Assembly (NCBI RefSeq): GCF_928097925.1
Contig: NZ_CAKMRI010000001.1
Location: 496,001 to 560,000, forward strand
Length of the DNA: 64,000 nt
Source: Mediannikoviicoccus vaginalis
GTDB lineage: Bacteria; Bacillota; Clostridia; Tissierellales; Peptoniphilaceae
Reading direction: 5' to 3'
Shown: one piece after another, positions 34,838-42,196 of the stretch
Position numbering within the stretch: the first letter of the stretch is position 1
Layout: every line of letters starts with the position of its first letter
Made by a program: the position numbers and the translations under genes
Notes under the pieces: model-generated
Told to the model about the DNA's origin: nothing
What the model saw: only the letters and a program-made list of their open reading frames with translations
Databases searched by the model: none

Positions 34838-35748
34838 TATTCAAATTGATTAAGAAGATACTCTCCATTATTATTTGTAAGTATTACTTTTGCGTCACTA
34901 AACTCTAAAAATTTATGGGATTTTATCTTCTTGGCCTTTAGCAAGTCAACCAATGACTCTATAAGAGAATAATGAACATTTGTACTAAAATAAAAAGTTA
35001 TGCCATCCTCTTTTTCCACTGTATCATCCCAAGAAAATTCTGGAAACATACCAGTAGATGTAATTTTTCTTTTAACGCCATTTCTATAAATTCCAGGAAC
35101 ACTTTCCCTTCCATCATAAATAGCTGGTTTAACATTAACTACTTTGTCAAATTCATCTGAGTAAATTTTATCACTTGCATAAAATAATAAACTTTCTATA
35201 TCCTCCCCGGGGATTATCTTGTCTTTATCTTCAAAATCAAAATGTTTATATATTTTTTCCAAATGAATTTCTTCACAAAAGCGAACTAAGTCCACTAAGA
35301 ATTCGTAGTCAGATACATTAATAAGCATAGAAGTATTAAGGCTTGGATACTTACTAACTATTTCCTCCGCCTTTTCAATAACCTGAGGGATTAAAACATT
35401 ATTATAACCTTCAAAATTTACATTGTAGTTGCCCTGCCAAATTAATTTGGGTTCCTTCATCTTATTTATTTTTATATTTGGAAAGTCTTTAGTAGCCTCT
35501 GGAAACTTTTCTAAAAAATCATCATTAAAATAACATTCATATCCCTTGTAAAAGTCATTACATTCTACACCAATTGAGTTTAAAAAGTCAGATCCATCTT
35601 GGTCAATCTTTGCAGAATTTAAAAATACATATTGTCCCTCTGTAGAATCGATTCGAAAAATCAATTCAAGATAGTATAAAAAATCATTTAACAAATCTTC
35701 AAAGGCGTTATCATCTAAGTCTTTCATATTAAATTTTTCTTCAATCAT
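34837..35748 (-). CDS. Hypothetical protein, 303 aa
   Basis: I do not recognise this protein. It is acidic and soluble, without signal peptide or membrane helix. The N-terminal half is a mixed alpha/beta region (NAFEDLLNDFLYYLELIFRI), the middle holds PKLIWQGNYNVNFEGYNNVL and SMLINVSDYEFLVDLVRFCEE, and the C-terminal part has GITFYFSTNVHYSLIESLVDL. Met8 (MKDLDD) could be the start as well as Met1. It is preceded, one base apart, by the YqfO-like gene on the same strand, so both probably form one short operon ending at the terminator. Confidence 0.72.
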   Translation of the reverse strand: MIEEKFNMKDLDDNAFEDLLNDFLYYLELIFRIDSTEGQYVFLNSAKIDQDGSDFLNSIGVECNDFYKGYECYFNDDFLEKFPEATKDFPNIKINKMKEPKLIWQGNYNVNFEGYNNVLIPQVIEKAEEIVSKYPSLNTSMLINVSDYEFLVDLVRFCEEIHLEKIYKHFDFEDKDKIIPGEDIESLLFYASDKIYSDEFDKVVNVKPAIYDGRESVPGIYRNGVKRKITSTGMFPEFSWDDTVEKEDGITFYFSTNVHYSLIESLVDLLKAKKIKSHKFLEFSDAKVILTNNNGEYLLNQFE

Positions 35749-35749
35749 T

Positions 35750-36079
35750 CTACACCTCCAAAAGCTTGATGTAATTTATAACTGGAACTTCATAAGGATG
35801 ATTTTCTAAAATGCATCTATGTACCCTATTTAAATCTTTTTCAGATATTCTAAACTCTAACTTACTTTCATTTACGATTTCTCTCTTATTAACTTCCCCT
35901 ATTGTGGGGTTTGCTCCATCTAGTGGTCTAAAGTTTCCAAAAACCTTCGTCTCACTAAAACAGTAATCATAATTATCTTCCTTAAGTACTCCCAGATTAT
36001 TTATTTCTTTTATGAAATCTGACACAGAAACTTCTGGAATAAATACTTCTACTTTAATATAGCCCACAAACTCCTCCAT
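35750..36079 (-). CDS. Stand-alone NIF3-insert / YqfO-like domain protein
   Basis: A 109-aa protein that matches the CutA/PII-like insert domain found inside NIF3/YqfO proteins: YIKVEVFIPEVSVSDFI, YDYCFSETKVFGNFRPLDGA with NPTIG, and HPYEVPVINYIKL at the end. Free-standing copies of this domain exist (COG3323). It probably forms trimers and may bind a metal or small ligand. The flanking NIF3 halves are not here. It overlaps or abuts the 303-aa gene and faces away from the NQR operon. Confidence 0.85.
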   Translation of the reverse strand: MEEFVGYIKVEVFIPEVSVSDFIKEINNLGVLKEDNYDYCFSETKVFGNFRPLDGANPTIGEVNKREIVNESKLEFRISEKDLNRVHRCILENHPYEVPVINYIKLLEV

Positions 36080-36186
36080 TTACATATCTAATAGTATTAT
36101 ACAACATATTGTTTTCTGTTTTAGAAATAAATATATGACTATTTTTGTAATAAAAACAAATTGACATGAATTTCAATCAAGAAAAG

Positions 36187-36195
36187 TGTTATAAT
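36187..36195 (+). promoter_or_regulatory. Extended -10 promoter of the nqr operon
   Basis: TGTTATAAT (TATAAT at 36190-36195) is an extended -10 box. A TTGACA lies at 36161-36166, but with 23 nt spacing, too far for a standard -35. The transcript would start near 36202, just before GGGGGTGAT and the ATG at 36217. Confidence 0.6.
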
Positions 36196-36216
36196 TATAA
36201 TAACGGGGGTGATTTA

Positions 36217-37194
36217 ATGGTTTCATTGTACGAAAAATATTTTATGAAACAAAAAATGATGAGAACAGTTTTAATTGCTCTTCTTCCAATTTTGTTATTT
36301 TCAATATATGTATTTGGATGGAGAGTGCTTGCTTTAACGGTTTTCAATGTTATTATAGCTTGCTTAGTTGAATTTATATGCGAAAGCAAAATATATAACA
36401 GAAAAAAAATCTCTGAAGCGGCAATCATATCCTCTGTTCTCTACACGATGACATTGCCGGTATCCATTCCATTTTGGATGTCTGCAGTAGGAATTGCATT
36501 TGCAATTTTCTTTGGTAAGGCGGTATTTGGCGGGTTTGGTAAAAACGTATTCAACCCTGCACTAGTTGGTAGAGTTTTCGTTTACGTTAACTTCCCACAA
36601 CCACTTACAATCAACTGGAACGAAGCAGTATTTGGAGGAATTGGTGCTTTAAACAAATGGGCCAATCCATTAATTGACCAAGTTACAACTGCTACACCAA
36701 TGCTTGCATTTAGAAATGCAGGACAGATGACAAACTATCTTGATTTATTTTTAGGTAGAATTCCCGGTGCCATCGGAGAAACTTCAAAGCTATTAATCCT
36801 TATTGGTGCAGCTTACCTAATCTACAAAAAGGTAGCTTCTTGGGAAATAATGTTATCATCTGCAATTGGTCTTACTATTATGACTTTAATCTTTAACTTT
36901 ATGAAGGTTGAGTCCATACCTAATCCTATCTTCCAAATGTTATCTGGAGGATTCTTACTAGGTGCTGTCTTTATGGCAACAGATCCAATATCAGCTCCTA
37001 AGACAAAACCTGCAAAATTTATTTACGGAATTATTATAGGGATTGTTTGTGTAATCATAAGAGGTTTTGCCCTATTCTCAGAAGGTATGATGTTCGCTGT
37101 TCTAATAGGTAATATTTTTGCACCTATCATGGACTATATAGTAAGAGAAAGAAAAAAAGCAAAAAAGAATAAATTAGCAAAGGAGACAAATTAA
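36217..37194 (+). CDS. nqrB: NQR-type redox pump subunit B (NqrB/RnfD)
   Basis: A 325-aa membrane subunit with about nine hydrophobic segments. FGKNVFNPALVGRVFVYVNF near residue 107 is strongly NqrB-like. TTATPM near 157-162 is the covalent FMN-attachment motif, with Thr160 as likely acceptor. ATDPISAPKTKPAKFIYG near 250 is the late signature. It lacks the longer N-terminal cytoplasmic part of Vibrio NqrB and so has RnfD-like length. The frame is open to 36166, but GGGGGTGAT places the start at ATG 36217. It carries ions and electrons across the membrane. First gene of the operon; no nqrA or rnfC precedes it. Confidence 0.9.
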   Translation: MVSLYEKYFMKQKMMRTVLIALLPILLFSIYVFGWRVLALTVFNVIIACLVEFICESKIYNRKKISEAAIISSVLYTMTLPVSIPFWMSAVGIAFAIFFGKAVFGGFGKNVFNPALVGRVFVYVNFPQPLTINWNEAVFGGIGALNKWANPLIDQVTTATPMLAFRNAGQMTNYLDLFLGRIPGAIGETSKLLILIGAAYLIYKKVASWEIMLSSAIGLTIMTLIFNFMKVESIPNPIFQMLSGGFLLGAVFMATDPISAPKTKPAKFIYGIIIGIVCVIIRGFALFSEGMMFAVLIGNIFAPIMDYIVRERKKAKKNKLAKETN

Positions 37195-37802
37195 TGAAAA
37201 AGAAATCTGTAGTTTATCCTATTGTCTTTATGCTAGTTCTATCAGCGGTGCTTGTTTTTATCTTGGCATTTATAAACAAGTTGACCACACCAATAGTAGA
37301 ATTCAATTCTGAAATTGAATTAAAGAACAAAATTCTTTATGTTTTTGATATTCCTGTAGATTCAGAAAATCCTGAAGAAATAGATAAAGTATTCAATGAA
37401 AATGTTGAAGAAAAAGACTATGAGGATACTAAATACTATGTTTATAAGAAAGGTGACGAAGTAGAAGCCTACGCTGTTCCAATTGAAGGCCCTGGCCTTT
37501 GGGGAACCATTACAGGTTACATTGGAGTAAATAAAGACTTCACTGAGACAACTGGTATCGAGTTTATTAAACAAGATGAAACTCCAGGCCTTGGTGGAAG
37601 AATTGCGGAAGCTCCATATAAGGAACAGTACAGAGGAATTGACATATCGACTCCAACTGATGGCAATTACGTTATCAACAAGCCTGCAAATGGTGGAAAT
37701 ATAGATGCAATTGCTGGAGCTACTCAAACTTCAACCTTTGTAACCGATATGATAAACGAAGACTTAAAGACATTTATTGAAAAAGAAGGAGGGGCTAACT
37801 AA
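37194..37802 (+). CDS. nqrC: NQR-type redox pump subunit C (FMN-binding)
   Basis: A 202-aa protein with one N-terminal transmembrane helix (residues 7-28) and an extracytoplasmic FMN-binding domain. GPGLWGTITGYIGV near 99 and DETPGLGGRI near 128 match NqrC. AGATQT at 174-179 is the flavinylation motif, with Thr179 as the likely FMN-phosphoester site, which needs an ApbE flavin transferase encoded elsewhere. It overlaps nqrB by one base. The FMN would sit on the outer face and pass electrons within the complex. Confidence 0.92.
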   Translation: MKKKSVVYPIVFMLVLSAVLVFILAFINKLTTPIVEFNSEIELKNKILYVFDIPVDSENPEEIDKVFNENVEEKDYEDTKYYVYKKGDEVEAYAVPIEGPGLWGTITGYIGVNKDFTETTGIEFIKQDETPGLGGRIAEAPYKEQYRGIDISTPTDGNYVINKPANGGNIDAIAGATQTSTFVTDMINEDLKTFIEKEGGAN

Positions 37803-38410
37803 TGAAAAAGTATAAAAAGATACTTAAAACGGGTATCATCACTGATAATCCTGTTCTTATACAAGTAATCGGTATTTGCTCTGCACTGGCTGTAACAAAC
37901 TTAGCGTTAAACTCCCTAATAATGGGACTTGCTTTAACATTTACTACAGCACTATCCTCTTTCTTTATATCAATGTTGAAGGATATTACACCAAAGCATA
38001 TTAGAATGGTTGTGCAAGTATTCATAATTTCATTCTTCGTAATAATCGTTGACATATTCCTAAAGGCATACATGCCTTCAATGAGTAAGACTCTTGGACC
38101 ATATGTCGGACTTATTATTACAAACTGTATCATAATGGGTAGAGCTGAAGCCTATGCAATTTCAAACCCACCACTAATGTCACTTGTGGACGGTTTTGCA
38201 GCGGGTATTGGTTACACATTAGTACTACTATGTGTTTCTATCATCAGAGAAATTCTTGGATTTGGATCTGTATTTGGCTTTAGAATAATGCCTGAAGGCT
38301 TTGTTCCATGGACACTTATGGTAATGCCACCGGGAGCATTCTTCGTACTACCAATCATTATGTGGATAGTTTATAACTTAGTGAATAAGAAAAACGAGGT
38401 GAAAAAATAA
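37802..38410 (+). CDS. nqrD: NQR-type redox pump subunit D
   Basis: A 202-aa protein with six transmembrane helices, homologous to NqrE and RnfA/RnfE. GICSALAVTN near residue 27 (NqrD has CSALAVT where RnfE has C-P-x-LAVT), VGLIITNCIIMGRAEAYA near 103 and IIREILGFGSVFG near 145 mark it as NqrD. The single Cys in each half-repeat, together with the NqrE ones, should bind the intramembrane [2Fe-2S] cluster. It overlaps nqrC and nqrE by one base each. Confidence 0.94.
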   Translation: MKKYKKILKTGIITDNPVLIQVIGICSALAVTNLALNSLIMGLALTFTTALSSFFISMLKDITPKHIRMVVQVFIISFFVIIVDIFLKAYMPSMSKTLGPYVGLIITNCIIMGRAEAYAISNPPLMSLVDGFAAGIGYTLVLLCVSIIREILGFGSVFGFRIMPEGFVPWTLMVMPPGAFFVLPIIMWIVYNLVNKKNEVKK

Positions 38411-38994
38411 TGACCATTAATCCATTAGTAATATTCTTTGCCTCAATCTTTACTTCAAATATGATTTTCTCAAACTTCTTAGGAATGTGTTCCTTCATAG
38501 CAGTAAGTAAAGAAGTTGAGACAGCAACAGGATTAGGAGTAGCTGTTACATTTGTATTGACAGTTACCACAGTGCTAAACTATTTTGTTTATCAACTGCT
38601 AGAACATTTTGGCTTAGAGTACTTGAGATTTATAGTATTTATCATAGTAATTGCAGCATTCGTTCAATTACTTGAAATGCTTTTAGAAAAATATGTTGAA
38701 AATCTTTACTACGCTCTTGGAATTTTCTTACCTCTTATAACTGTAAACTGTGCGATCCTTGGGGTTTCACTATTTATGGTAATCAGAGAATACAACTTCC
38801 TACAATCACTATTCTTCGGACTAGGATCAGGACTAGGTTGGGCACTTGCAATAATTTCAATGGCAGGCATTAGAACAAGAGTTAACGAAAACTCAATTCC
38901 TGAAGGACTTAGAGGAGCTCCTATCACCCTTATCATTACGGGTATAATGGCCCTTGCATTTATCGGTTTCTCAGGAATAGTTTCAATATCATAG
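38410..38994 (+). CDS. nqrE: NQR-type redox pump subunit E
   Basis: A 194-aa protein with six transmembrane helices. FSNFLGMCSFIAVSKEVETA with the first cluster Cys, LGIFLPLITVNCAILGVSLF with the second, and SIPEGLRGAPITLI are clearly NqrE rather than RnfA. The inverted topology relative to NqrD lets both subunits hold one iron-sulfur cluster in the membrane. It starts one base inside nqrD and is followed 8 nt later by nqrF. Confidence 0.95.
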   Translation: MTINPLVIFFASIFTSNMIFSNFLGMCSFIAVSKEVETATGLGVAVTFVLTVTTVLNYFVYQLLEHFGLEYLRFIVFIIVIAAFVQLLEMLLEKYVENLYYALGIFLPLITVNCAILGVSLFMVIREYNFLQSLFFGLGSGLGWALAIISMAGIRTRVNENSIPEGLRGAPITLIITGIMALAFIGFSGIVSIS

Positions 38995-39002
38995 GTGATA
39001 GT

Positions 39003-40118
39003 ATGGATAAGATAATTATTTCAACATTAGTTATAACTGCTATCTCAGGAGTAATTGCACTACTTCTTACTTTGGCAGATAAATATATTGCAGACTATGG
39101 CGAAGTTAAAATCACCATTAATGACGAAAAAGAATATGTTGTTGAAGGTGGAGATACTCTACTATCTTCCCTAGTTTCACAAAAGATATTCATTCCATCA
39201 GCATGTGGTGGAAAGGGTTCATGTGGATACTGTAAGGTTAAGGTAATGGACGGTGCAGGTCCTGTGCTTGCGACAGAAAAGCCTTGGCTTTCAGCTGAAG
39301 AACTAGGTGACAACGTTAGACTTTCATGCCAAGTTAAAGTTAAATCAGATATGCATATTCAAATACCCGAAGAGTTGTTTAACGTAAAAGAATACGAAAT
39401 GACCTTAGTAGAAAAAATTCCTATGACTGACAAGATTGTCAAACTTAGATTTGAACTACCAGAAGGCGAAACAATAAACTTCAAGCCAGGTCAATTTATG
39501 CAAATAAAAACAGAACCTTATGACGGTGGAGATGACTTTGATGGCTGTGACGAAGAAGTATTTAGAGCATACTCCGTTGCATCTTCAATTAAAGATACAA
39601 AACATGTGGAATTCTTAATTGGATATACAATGGGTATTTGTTCAACATATGTTCATAAAGTTCTTAATGTTGGTGACAAAGTTCTAATCAACGGACCTTA
39701 TGGTGACTTCTACTACCATGACGATGACAGTGAAGAAATTCTTCTTATAGCAGCAGGTACCGGATTTGCACCTATAAGATCAATTCTAAACCACATGAGA
39801 GACAACGACATTAAAAAGAAAGCAAGATTCTACTTTGGTGCAAGAACACCTGAAGATTTATTCTTAGTAGATGAAATGAAACAATTTGAGGAAGATTTAT
39901 ACGACTTCAAATTTATGCCTACCCTATCAAGAACAACTCCTGAACACAACTGGGAAGGCGACACTGGAAGAGTTAACAACTCCATAGATAAATATGTAAA
40001 TGAAGACACAACTTACACTGCTTATCTATGCGGTAGCCCTAGGATGATTGAAGGTATTGTTAAATCACTAGGCGAAAAGAAAGTTCCAGAAGATAGAATC
40101 TTCTTTGACGAATTCTAA
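39003..40118 (+). CDS. nqrF: NQR-type redox pump subunit F (NADH dehydrogenase module)
   Basis: A 371-aa subunit: N-terminal transmembrane helix (residues 4-26), a [2Fe-2S] ferredoxin domain with Cys68, Cys74, Cys77 and Cys109, then a ferredoxin-reductase domain. FAD is bound at RAYSVASS near 190 and NADH at AAGTGFAPIRSIL near 257. The C-terminal FDEF is the usual aromatic end. This takes electrons from NADH into the pump. NqrF is specific to NQR and absent from Rnf complexes. Last gene of the operon, followed by a terminator. Confidence 0.95.
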   Translation: MDKIIISTLVITAISGVIALLLTLADKYIADYGEVKITINDEKEYVVEGGDTLLSSLVSQKIFIPSACGGKGSCGYCKVKVMDGAGPVLATEKPWLSAEELGDNVRLSCQVKVKSDMHIQIPEELFNVKEYEMTLVEKIPMTDKIVKLRFELPEGETINFKPGQFMQIKTEPYDGGDDFDGCDEEVFRAYSVASSIKDTKHVEFLIGYTMGICSTYVHKVLNVGDKVLINGPYGDFYYHDDDSEEILLIAAGTGFAPIRSILNHMRDNDIKKKARFYFGARTPEDLFLVDEMKQFEEDLYDFKFMPTLSRTTPEHNWEGDTGRVNNSIDKYVNEDTTYTAYLCGSPRMIEGIVKSLGEKKVPEDRIFFDEF

Positions 40119-40125
40119 ATTATTT

Positions 40126-40152
40126 AAAACTGCTACAATCGTGGCAGTTTTT
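40126..40152 (+). terminator. Terminator of the nqr operon
   Basis: AAAACTGCTAC, loop AATC-like, GTGGCAGTTTT plus T. It begins 7 nt after the nqrF stop. Confidence 0.85.
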
Positions 40153-40160
40153 AGTACCAT

Positions 40161-40388
40161 AAATAGTGTAAGAAAGGAAGTAATTCCTATCTTGCACTAT
40201 TTTTGTATAATGAAGATGTAGTATGACGAGGCGTTTTTAGGGTTGAAACATCCGCCAATAAAACTGTCAACTACCTTTTCATTATTCATATTCGGTTAAG
40301 CAGGTTGGGCAAAACGTCCGTGTCACAAGCTAAAAAGAGTGTAATGGTGCAGGTAGAAACTACAAAATAATAAGAAAGAAGGAAAATT
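40161..40388 (+). ncRNA. Candidate IS110 bridge RNA region (left flank)
   Basis: In the IS110 (DEDD) group a guide, the bridge RNA, is encoded in the non-coding left end ahead of the transposase. This flank holds a strong hairpin AAATAGTG/CACTATTT with inner AAGA/TCTT pairing (40161-40203), a TATAAT at 40206-40211, and further short stems such as GGCG/CGCC (40230-40255). No open frame of note exists. The assignment is by position and structure, not by alignment to a known bridge RNA. Confidence 0.45.
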
Positions 40389-41612
40389 ATGATATCTGTA
40401 GGAATAGACATATCAAAAGAAAAAATAACAGTTTGTGCATTAGAACAAGGAAACAAAATAATTTGGAAACCCTTTGATGTTTCTCTTAAAAAAACAAAAG
40501 TAGAAGAATTAATAGAGAAACTAGAAAAATTAAAAGAAGAAGTAAAAATAACAATGGAAGCAACAGGAAAATATCATCTACCAATACTTTATGAATTAAA
40601 AGATAGAGGATACTTTGTAACAGTAATAAATCCATTAAAAATGAAACAATATTGTCGAGCATTAAACTTTAGAAAAGCAAAAAATGACAAGATGGATGCA
40701 AAACAAATAGCAGAATATGGACTAATGTATTGGAAAGAATTAGAAGAATACAAAGTAGATGAAGAAAACTACAGAGTCTTAAAAGAATTAAACAGAAACT
40801 ACCAACATTACATGGAGCTAAGAATCGATCAAATGAACTACATAGATCAAACAATACATCAAACATTTCCAGGCATAAAAAAACTAATACTACATAATTC
40901 AGGAGACTTTTCAAAAGACAAACTCTTAGACTTTTTAGAAAAATGGTGGCATAAAGACCTAGTATTAAAAAAAACAGAAAAAGAATTTATAGAAGAATAT
41001 AAAAGGTGGGCAAAAGAAAAGAGATACCATCCAAATGCAAACAAAGCAAAAGCCATTTACCAATTAGCAGAGGATAGTATCTCAACACAACCTTCCCATA
41101 ACTCAAAAATAGAAACAAATATCAGAGAAGGAATAAACCTGATAAAACAAATAAATCAGATTCTAAATAGAATTTTATCACAAATGATAGAAATATCCGA
41201 GCCCTTAGAAGAATATCAAGAAGCAAAAAAATTCTCAGGAATATCAGAAAAATTAGCAGTACAAATAGTAGCAGAATTTGGCGACCTATCAAAATTTAAA
41301 AACAAAAAAAGCCTAATATCCTTTATAGGAATAGACGCACCACCATATGAATCAGGAAACTTTAAAGCAGATCAAAGGAAAATAAGTAAAAGAGGAAATG
41401 CAATACTAAGAAAAGTAGGCTACCAGGCAATGAAATGTATGATGAGTGCTAAAAAACCAGAAAATGAAATATATAAGTACATGATAAAAAAAGAAAAAGA
41501 AGGAAAAGCCAAAAAAGTATGTAAATTTGCAGGATTAAACAAATTCTTAAGAATCTACTATGCAAGAGTTATGGAATCAAAAGCTCAAAAACAAGAATTA
41601 AAAGTAGCATAA
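40389..41612 (+). CDS. IS110-family DEDD transposase
   Basis: A 407-aa recombinase. The RuvC-like N-terminal domain holds Asp7 (SVGIDISKEK), Glu57 (ITMEATGKYH), Asp100 and Asp103 (KNDKMDAKQIAEYG). The C-terminal Transposase_20 domain has SGISEKLAVQIVAEFGDLS, LISFIGIDAPPYESG and RKISKRGNAILRKVGY with the likely catalytic Ser. It appears full length and intact. AGAAGGA precedes the ATG. Codon use is very A-rich (many AAA, ATA, GAA) compared with neighbours, consistent with a transferred element. It separates the nqr operon from the secreted-peptide locus. Confidence 0.94.
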   Translation: MISVGIDISKEKITVCALEQGNKIIWKPFDVSLKKTKVEELIEKLEKLKEEVKITMEATGKYHLPILYELKDRGYFVTVINPLKMKQYCRALNFRKAKNDKMDAKQIAEYGLMYWKELEEYKVDEENYRVLKELNRNYQHYMELRIDQMNYIDQTIHQTFPGIKKLILHNSGDFSKDKLLDFLEKWWHKDLVLKKTEKEFIEEYKRWAKEKRYHPNANKAKAIYQLAEDSISTQPSHNSKIETNIREGINLIKQINQILNRILSQMIEISEPLEEYQEAKKFSGISEKLAVQIVAEFGDLSKFKNKKSLISFIGIDAPPYESGNFKADQRKISKRGNAILRKVGYQAMKCMMSAKKPENEIYKYMIKKEKEGKAKKVCKFAGLNKFLRIYYARVMESKAQKQELKVA

Positions 41613-41628
41613 AATCTAAAATTACACT

Positions 41629-41719
41629 AAACAAACCGATTGATTACACTCGGTTTGTTTGCCATGCAATAATTTAATTACTCAAATAATCAAATAACCT
41701 GAAATTAATTTCAGGTTAT
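41629..41719. repeat. Two perfect hairpins right of the IS110 transposase
   Basis: AAACAAACCGA/TCGGTTTGTTT (41629-41660) and the 26-nt uninterrupted palindrome ATAACCTGAAAT-TA-ATTTCAGGTTAT (41694-41719). The first can act as a terminator for the transposase. The second may be part of the element's right end or a terminator read from both sides. Confidence 0.7.
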
Positions 41720-41846
41720 GCTTGACTTTTGTTAGCAGGTTTTATTGCCCTTTTATTTGAAAAGATTTTTATTTATGTTTTTTTTTTTTTGAATTTATAG
41801 TATACTTTTTATAAGGGCAGAGTATTAATAAATTTTGGAGGAAGAT

Positions 41847-42164
41847 ATGAACAAAAAATCTTTTTTAAAAACTATTTTTCTAACTTGCATACTATTGGTT
41901 TTTACTTTTATCGTTGAAAACGTTTTGTCAGTTAATCCATCAAAAGAAAATGAACCAATTGATGTTTCTACAAAAAATATAGTTGTGCAAGAAACACATG
42001 AAAGAAACACAAGAATTCCATCATCTATCTCCTATGACAGGGATGGATATGTGGGAACTTTAAAAAGGCATGCTAGGCCTGATTACACTGATATAAGCGC
42101 CAATAAAGTTACCTATACCTACTCTGGTGTAGCCTATAAATCTAAAAGTGATATTACAAAATAA
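41847..42164 (+). CDS. Small exported protein, possible secreted peptide
   Basis: A 105-aa protein. Residues 1-32 form a signal peptide or anchor (basic start MNKKSFLK, hydrophobic IFLTCILLVFTFIVENVL). The mature part of about 70 residues is polar, with no Cys, and ends in two short Tyr/Gly beta-like motifs: ISYDRDGYVGTLKRHARP and VTYTYSGVAYKSKS. Similar YxGxL / YxYSG pairs occur in secreted Firmicute proteins. The ATG at 41847 has GGAGGAAG upstream. It is directly followed, 32 nt on, by a large membrane protein and an ABC ATPase. A bacteriocin or signalling role is suggested by context only. Confidence 0.72.
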   Translation: MNKKSFLKTIFLTCILLVFTFIVENVLSVNPSKENEPIDVSTKNIVVQETHERNTRIPSSISYDRDGYVGTLKRHARPDYTDISANKVTYTYSGVAYKSKSDITK

Positions 42165-42196
42165 TCAAACTCTGCCTTTATTTCTATGGAGGAATT

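Larger units (their letters stand above)
40153..41760 (+). mobile_element. IS110-family element, approximate extent
   Basis: A DEDD transposase gene is enclosed by about 236 nt of non-coding sequence on the left (after the nqr terminator) and about 150 nt on the right with two perfect hairpins. IS110 elements lack conspicuous terminal inverted repeats, so the ends cannot be fixed from this copy alone. AATAAAAC occurs on the left (40257-40264) and inverted on the right near 41740. Confidence 0.7.

Noticed and set aside
36161-36195. TTGACA plus TATAAT upstream of nqrB as a standard promoter
   Set aside because: The spacing is 23 nt, too long; the TGTTATAAT extended -10 alone is the better explanation.
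40257-41750. AATAAAAC inverted pair as terminal inverted repeats of the IS110 element
   Set aside because: Only about eight AT-rich bases match and IS110 elements typically lack such repeats; chance is likely.
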